Positions 60,901-64,000 of a DNA stretch of 64,000 bases are shown here, in pieces. Each line of letters opens with the position of its first letter. Position 1 is the stretch's first letter. The notes under the pieces were generated by a model that worked only from the letters and a program-made list of their open reading frames with translations, was not told the DNA's origin and did not search any database. Source of the DNA: Chelydra serpentina (Eukaryota; Chordata; Testudines; Chelydridae); the NCBI GenBank assembly GCA_037349315.1, contig JBAIAC010000040.1:15146001-15210000 (forward strand), read 5' to 3'. The position numbers were made by a program, and so were the translations under genes.

Positions 60901-63085
60901 TTAATGTCCGGGCTGTTCATTCTGATGTGAGCACAAGGTGGGGTAAGGCTACCACAGTGCCAAGCGTGCTATGAATGCCTAGATAGATAGATGCAAACAT
61001 CAACATGACACAAGCAGCTGCAAATGCTCTGAAACCAGCCTTTTCAGTGCAGCGTAACTTCGTACTTCAAAAAGGAGGCGATGGCGCTTACTCACTCTCA
61101 GAGCTAGAACTGAAGGATGGTTTAGGTAGGGGGTTAGCTATCTATTTGTCTGCCTTAGGGGTTTCCATCATATCTGTCGCCGTCATATGTAAGGTGGGAA
61201 TTCATCCTCTTTGATTTCTGCTAAATCATCCCTGCTGGGGCTGGCTTTAAGATACTGCTGAAGAACACATTGTTGCCCTTTGGAGTGCACTAAACAGGAG
61301 AATTAGTTCACTTTGGTATGAACTAAACAGGAGAATCCTTCCTCTCCCCCCCACCTAGGGCTTTATTCCTCAAACACGCTCACTCTGCAAAGAATTCCGT
61401 TCAGACACTGTCCACTATGAACAGAGCTCCTCCTGATGATTCCCTAGTAATACCAGCCAATTGCACAGCAGTGAGGGCACGGCGCAACTTCTGAGCGGCC
61501 AGAGCTAATGAAGCCCTGGTGGGAGAGCAGTGGTTTTATGTATTTTCTTTTTCCATTTCATCTGGTTTCATCAGGTGGGGGTTGGAATGAGCATTAGAAG
61601 GCAATAGGATGTAAATGGTCCTCCTTTATAATGGTTGGCCATGGTCCAGGCATCATTGAATTTGTATGTAATTTGCTTTTGGAGCAAGGTCTTTATGAGC
61701 TAATTATCACTTTACTGCTGCTTCTGATATCTTCTGTGTCTCCACTATGTTTAATGTCCAAATAACTTAATTATAAAAAATCATAAAACTTGCAGATAGC
61801 ACAATGGAGAACAGCACACAAAAGGTGCAGATCAAGGCTGATGCCTTGCTGTCATGAATACACAGGGATGTTGCTGATGTTATTCAGTATCGGGCTATTG
61901 TAGTGTCTTGGGCTGTTTTCATTGTGGGAGCTGTTACTTTTCTGCATCCTGACTAACACATGTGGCTCTTTTGTCTCCACCTGCCTATGAAACTGAAATG
62001 TAGACCTCAGATGATGGAGCTAGAGTGGAATTTTTACATGTACACTGTATCTAGGACATTGTCTTCCACTGTGGAGAATAGAGCGCCTGAGTAACAGAGC
62101 CTAATATCTTACGGGAAGGAGTGTGTGTAATTGTTAGAGTCTGGGAACAAGGAGCTAAGGTTTGATTGTTCTATGGCAAGCTCTGCGCACTAGCCCTTTT
62201 CCTCTTCAAAGTGCTGGCCTGACATCAGCTAATTAATCCCCACAACATCCCTGTGAAGTAACACACTTCATAAATGGGGAAACCACAACACAAAAAGTTA
62301 AATGTCACACACAAAGACTACACACCAAGTCAGTGGTAAAACCCAGCGTCTCCTGGCGCCCAGCCCTGTGCTTATTCCATTCGACCACAGATACACATGA
62401 TAATAATGGGCTATTGTATGTAAAACACTGGGAAATTCTGGGATAGAAAGTGCTGTAGAAGTGCTGACTGTTAATAGAGTAGCATATGGTTCAACTTAGA
62501 ACTATACCTTTCCCTGTTTGTTCTGCGTCTTGGGTGGATTTTATTTATTTAGTTGTTTGTTTTAAGTTTCTATGTGGCTGGCAGCAAACAGGACATTTTT
62601 CCTTACATGAACCCTTTCTGTGCTATCTTTTTGTTATGACCATAGTGCTTTGGAGGCTGCTGTTTCTCTGGGCGGTGAGGATTTGATTCCATTCTACAAC
62701 CTTTTGGATGGCGGCAGAGATGGTGAATTCTTCAGGGTAATTATAGTTAACAGTAAACATTGTGTGTAACAGCTGGTTAAGATGTTAGAATTAATTTATA
62801 CAGGTCTGACAAATTTGGGGGTCCAAATCTGCTTTAACAATAATTGCACTGATATGCCTTTTAGTATATCTTCAAAGAGGCTTATGTGCCATGCATGTTG
62901 AGAAACTGAACTTTGTTATACTTCATTTGATTTTCTCGCAGGAACTGGAGGACTATTTTTACTATGCACAGCTGCGCAGTCAGGGTATTGATGCAATGGA
63001 GACCAGACAGGTGTCAACACATATTCCCTTGGAGGAAGTTCCATTTCTAATGAGAGCAATGGGGTTTTATCCGTCAGAGGAAAAG
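39658..63085 (+). CDS. CFAP251: CFAP251 (WDR66), cilia and flagella WD-repeat protein (3' end outside window)
   Basis: Axonemal WD-repeat protein of motile cilia and sperm flagella, part of the calmodulin- and spoke-associated complex at the base of radial spoke 3. Eighteen coding exons join in frame to 984 residues; human WDR66 has about 1150, so the last part is beyond 64000. Residues 1-235 (exons 1-2) are acidic, Glu/Thr/Pro-rich and low in complexity. Residues about 236-905 hold the WD-repeat blades, with strands such as [28 protein letters not shown] and IVMKWEI. Residues 937-984 ([20 protein letters not shown] ... GFYPSEEK) begin the C-terminal EF-hand-like region. An in-frame TAG sits nine bases before the chosen ATG. 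Regulation is probably by RFX/FOXJ1, as for other ciliary genes; an X-box-like site lies at 37821-37834. Confidence 0.94.
40600..40745 (+). mobile_element. Old LINE reverse-transcriptase scrap
   Basis: Reads [20 protein letters not shown], the RT motif-B/C approach of CR1/L3-type elements. Ends within about 150 bp. CFAP251 intron 1. Confidence 0.65.
41494..41910 (+). CDS. CFAP251: CFAP251 coding exon 2
   Basis: Residues 97-235, Glu/Ser/Gln-rich, ending [14 protein letters not shown]. Acceptor ttttaag, donor gtgagtattt, phase 0/0. Low complexity makes homology weak, but frame and borders fit. Confidence 0.88.
42413..42553 (+). CDS. CFAP251: CFAP251 coding exon 3
   Basis: Residues 236-282 ([20 protein letters not shown] ... 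RNRQYHLQ). This is the first WD blade, with the LxWAFGYN start characteristic of CFAP251. Phase 0/0. Confidence 0.94.
43462..43571 (+). CDS. CFAP251: CFAP251 coding exon 4
   Basis: Residues 283-318 ([36 protein letters not shown]) plus two bases of Gly319. Classic WD unit: GH at the start and VWD at the end. Confidence 0.95.
44641..44749 (+). CDS. CFAP251: CFAP251 coding exon 5
   Basis: The last base of Gly319, then residues 320-355 ([20 protein letters not shown], then [16 protein letters not shown]). Acceptor ttctgcag. Confidence 0.95.
45014..45235. mobile_element. Palindromic Penelope-like repeat, second locus
   Basis: Near-perfect inverted arms of about 90 bp meet at agatgcatct (about 45141-45150), with an extra tail gtatcagaggg...gtctgtagaag on the left. 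The flanks share TTAACATG (45006-45013, 45236-45243). The plus arm has CTGAAGA (45149-45155), a GTGGGT/ACCCAC hairpin and GAAA (45173-45176). Lies in CFAP251 intron 5. Confidence 0.65.
46030..46110 (+). CDS. CFAP251: CFAP251 coding exon 6
   Basis: Residues 356-382 ([20 protein letters not shown], then QPAFGYQ), phase 0/0. It ends a WD blade (CIWKW). Confidence 0.94.
46755..46832 (+). CDS. CFAP251: CFAP251 coding exon 7
   Basis: Residues 383-408 ([20 protein letters not shown], then VLFYLW), phase 0/0, donor gtaagtag. Confidence 0.94.
47010..47215 (+). repeat. MIR/CORE-type SINE
   Basis: Begins gaggcagcatggcctaatgg, continues cttgggcaaatcacttaacc, and has the tail cacagtgcctagcacaatga. Confidence 0.65.
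47329..47373 (+). CDS. CFAP251: CFAP251 coding exon 8
   Basis: Residues 409-423, [16 protein letters not shown] 45-nt exon between ctcctcag and gtgagtatt. Confidence 0.9.
48249..48466 (+). CDS. CFAP251: CFAP251 coding exon 9
   Basis: Residues 424-495 ([20 protein letters not shown] ... [10 protein letters not shown] ... ALTVLTASD) plus two bases of Ser496. Confidence 0.95.
50040..50265 (-). repeat. MIR-like SINE, reverse orientation
   Basis: Reverse MIR features: ttttacaaatggaaggactg, aagcacagagaggttatgtg, catgacagcgtcagaatttg. Confidence 0.6.
50358..50525 (+). repeat. MIR-like SINE
   Basis: Head ctagaggttaatgcaaagga and core gagcttcatttccctatcta. Its 3' part is interrupted by the MITE that follows. 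Confidence 0.55.
50533..50636. mobile_element. Small palindromic MITE
   Basis: Ends GCCTGATTCTGATCTC and GAGACCAGGATCAGGC are inverted repeats (14 of 16 match). Inside is a second inverted pair around acaccagtgtaa. Related scraps occur at about 25020-25090 and 49460-49545. Confidence 0.55.
50687..50973. mobile_element. hAT-like MITE
   Basis: Ends AGGGCTTGTCTA and TAGGCGAGCCCT are inverted repeats (10 of 12 match). It abuts CFAP251 exon 10, which starts 64 bp later, so the exon's upstream intron end is mostly transposon. Confidence 0.65.
51038..51232 (+). CDS. CFAP251: CFAP251 coding exon 10
   Basis: The last base of Ser496, then residues 497-560 ([40 protein letters not shown] ... GQPFII) plus two bases of Arg561. 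The Ser/Asn-rich middle is a loop. Confidence 0.95.
52563..52810 (+). CDS. CFAP251: CFAP251 coding exon 11
   Basis: The last base of Arg561, then residues 562-643 ([20 protein letters not shown] ... [20 protein letters not shown] ... CLSYDPE) plus one base of Gly644. It includes two strong WD strands. Confidence 0.96.
52904..53052 (+). CDS. CFAP251: CFAP251 coding exon 12
   Basis: Two bases of Gly644, then residues 645-693 ([20 protein letters not shown] ... [13 protein letters not shown]). The intron before it is only 93 nt. Confidence 0.95.
53918..54091 (+). CDS. CFAP251: CFAP251 coding exon 13
   Basis: Residues 694-751 ([20 protein letters not shown] ... [21 protein letters not shown]), phase 0/0, donor gtaagtctg. 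Confidence 0.96.
54112..54260 (+). repeat. MIR-like SINE
   Basis: Head attaatggttagagcagggg and core ttgaccttgggtaagttact. Starts 20 bp after CFAP251 exon 13. Confidence 0.65.
55197..55381 (+). CDS. CFAP251: CFAP251 coding exon 14
   Basis: Residues 752-812 ([20 protein letters not shown] ... [13 protein letters not shown]) plus two bases of Arg813. Acceptor ctattcag. Confidence 0.95.
56661..56775 (+). CDS. CFAP251: CFAP251 coding exon 15
   Basis: The last base of Arg813, then residues 814-851 ([38 protein letters not shown]). KTLLGPxYGSP is highly conserved in CFAP251. Confidence 0.95.
56890..57120 (+). repeat. MIR-like SINE, well preserved
   Basis: Contains ctgtgcctcaatttccccat, gcactttgagatctaccaat and a gcgaggtattatt tail. 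Confidence 0.75.
57660..57725. repeat. AT-rich palindromic microrepeat
   Basis: Alternating agtcaatagtactatagt and ttcaatactatatagtcaat motifs. tcaatactatagtattga is a perfect 18-bp palindrome. Confidence 0.6.
58270..58511 (-). mobile_element. CR1 3' fragment
   Basis: Strongly similar to the 3' 240 bp of the CR1 at 4023-6545 (gttggaagagacctcaggag, gagattccaccacctcccta) in the same orientation. Truncated at about 58511. CFAP251 intron 15. Confidence 0.88.
59080..59170 (-). repeat. CR1-like LINE tail
   Basis: Sequence gtcatagagcgtaaggctag, gtagtctcacctcctgtata is a divergent relative of CR1-type 3' ends. Just upstream of CFAP251 exon 16. Confidence 0.5.
59228..59391 (+). CDS. CFAP251: CFAP251 coding exon 16
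   Basis: Residues 852-905 ([54 protein letters not shown]) plus two bases of Asn906. The donor gtgagtaat is part of a 14-bp tandem duplication, so an identical second donor follows at 59406. Confidence 0.94.
59384..59411 (+). repeat. 14-bp tandem duplication covering a splice donor
   Basis: AATATAAAGTGAGT occurs twice in a row. The first copy contains the CFAP251 exon 16 donor (59392); the second makes an identical donor at 59406. Confidence 0.97.
60195..60400 (+). repeat. MIR-like SINE
   Basis: Contains cttcatcatctgttaaaagg and aaagtgctttgaatatgaaa. Divergent. Confidence 0.55.
62205..62395 (-). repeat. MIR-like SINE, reverse orientation
   Basis: Reverse MIR features: ataaatggggaaaccacaac, cacaccaagtcagtggtaaa. 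Confidence 0.5.
62646..62736 (+). CDS. CFAP251: CFAP251 coding exon 17
   Basis: The last base of Asn906, then residues 907-936 ([30 protein letters not shown]). It matches the region after the last WD blade. Confidence 0.94.
62942..63085 (+). CDS. CFAP251: CFAP251 coding exon 18 (last in window)
   Basis: Residues 937-984 ([48 protein letters not shown]), the start of the EF-hand-like C-terminal region. Donor gtttgttttt. Later exons fall outside the window. Confidence 0.95.
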
Positions 63086-63209
63086 GTTTGTTTTTTACCA
63101 ACGAGAATTATTGTGTTTACAGAGTATGCTGTCGGCCAATTTCTGATCTCAGTCACACCGGCTAGATCTGGAATAAATCCATGGATTTTAAATGTATTCA
63201 GTCTAGATC

Positions 63210-63502
63210 AAGGATCAGCAACCTTTGGCATACGGCCCGCCAGGGTAAGCCCCCTGGTGGGGCGGGCCGGTTTGTTTACCTGCTGCGTCCACAGATTCGG
63301 CCGATCGCGATTCCCACTGGCCGGGGTTCGCTGTCCCAGGCCAATGGGGGTTGTGGGAAGTGACGGCCAGCACATCCCTCGGGCCGCGCCACTTCCCGCA
63401 GCCCCCCATTGGCCTGGAGCGGCGAACCGTGGTCAGTGGGAGCCACAATCAGCTGAACCTGCGGACGCGGCAGGTAAACAAACCGGCCCGACCTGCCAGG
63501 GG
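63210..63502. mobile_element. GC-rich hAT-like element containing a long inverted repeat
   Basis: Left part ggatcagcaacctttggcat is a hAT-type end. Then arms of about 112 bp (63251-63362 and 63390-63502) are inverted copies around a 27-base loop; for example gggccggtttgtttacctgc at the left pairs with gcaggtaaacaaaccggccc at the right. Lies in the CFAP251 intron after exon 18. Confidence 0.75.
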
Positions 63503-64000
63503 ACAAAGTAAAGATTCAGTACCACTAGTGGATTGGATTGCTCTGGGGCTTGGTAAAAGGAACCTTTCACCTTTAGGTTGGATGGACAAATCCAGCCCAA
63601 GTCAATGGAGTTCAAAAGTTTTCATCTGTCAGGTGTTTGGTGGCCTCAGTCCAGTTCCCAGAGAGTAAGTGCTCACAGCACAAAAACCACACCCACAATT
63701 GGCACCTCAGAAGAGAGGTTGGTTGCCTCAGAAAAGAGACTGAAAGCACGAAGAGTGGATTCTCCTTTCATGCTATAGGGCAGGGCTGCTGGATCAATGT
63801 GTATAGTGGGGGTGCTGAAAGCCATTGAACCAAACTGTAAACCCTGTGTATAATGGAAACCACTTCAAGTCAGGGGGGCTGCAGCACCCCCCGCACTCCT
63901 AGTTCCAGCACCTGTGCTGTAGGGGGTCCCTCTAGGTCAAATTGGGGCCCACCCTGAGTTTCATCTGCTTGTGTTAAGTGTCATTATACACAAATAGGGC

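Overview
This is a window of vertebrate nuclear DNA, most likely from a turtle or at least a non-avian sauropsid. The genes are split into short exons with consensus GT/AG borders. The repeats are those of a sauropsid genome: a CR1 LINE with a long open reverse-transcriptase frame, several hAT and Tc1/mariner-type DNA transposons, MIR-like SINEs and older CR1/L3-like fragments. The species call is an inference from repeat types, since no search could be run.

Three protein genes can be rebuilt exon by exon. They lie in the order known from human 12q24.31. (1) HPD, 4-hydroxyphenylpyruvate dioxygenase, minus strand, 14 coding exons from 24740 down to 2923. The spliced frame gives exactly 393 residues and keeps the three iron ligands His183, His266 and Glu349. 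(2) PSMD9, a 26S proteasome assembly chaperone with a PDZ domain, plus strand, six exons from 27666 to 34816, 213 residues, starting in a CpG island. (3) CFAP251 (WDR66), a WD-repeat protein of motile cilia and flagella, plus strand, 18 coding exons from 39658 to 63085. Its C-terminal exons lie beyond the right edge.

Layout: 1-2922 is intergenic and holds a C-rich minisatellite (about 1990-2655) close behind the HPD stop. HPD fills 2923-24740; its last intron holds a sense-oriented CR1 whose 813-codon frame is still open. HPD and PSMD9 start head to head, 2.9 kb apart. PSMD9 intron 2 carries a 1.65 kb fold-back hAT element with a perfect target duplication. Between PSMD9 and CFAP251 there is mostly unique AT-rich sequence, then a GC-rich stretch with an RFX-type X-box and a likely non-coding first exon for CFAP251. 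The CFAP251 introns carry SINEs, MITEs, a palindromic repeat resembling Penelope-like elements, and a GC-rich inverted repeat at the right end.

The genes do not form a pathway: HPD is tyrosine catabolism (liver), PSMD9 is general proteasome assembly and CFAP251 is ciliary. I see no prokaryotic-style system, tRNA or rRNA gene, or CRISPR array. The most interesting signals are transposon structures (the fold-back hAT, hammerhead-like cores in palindromic repeats, nested insertions) and splice-site oddities: a one-codon first exon, a GC donor, a duplicated donor, and a (CA)n tract against an acceptor.
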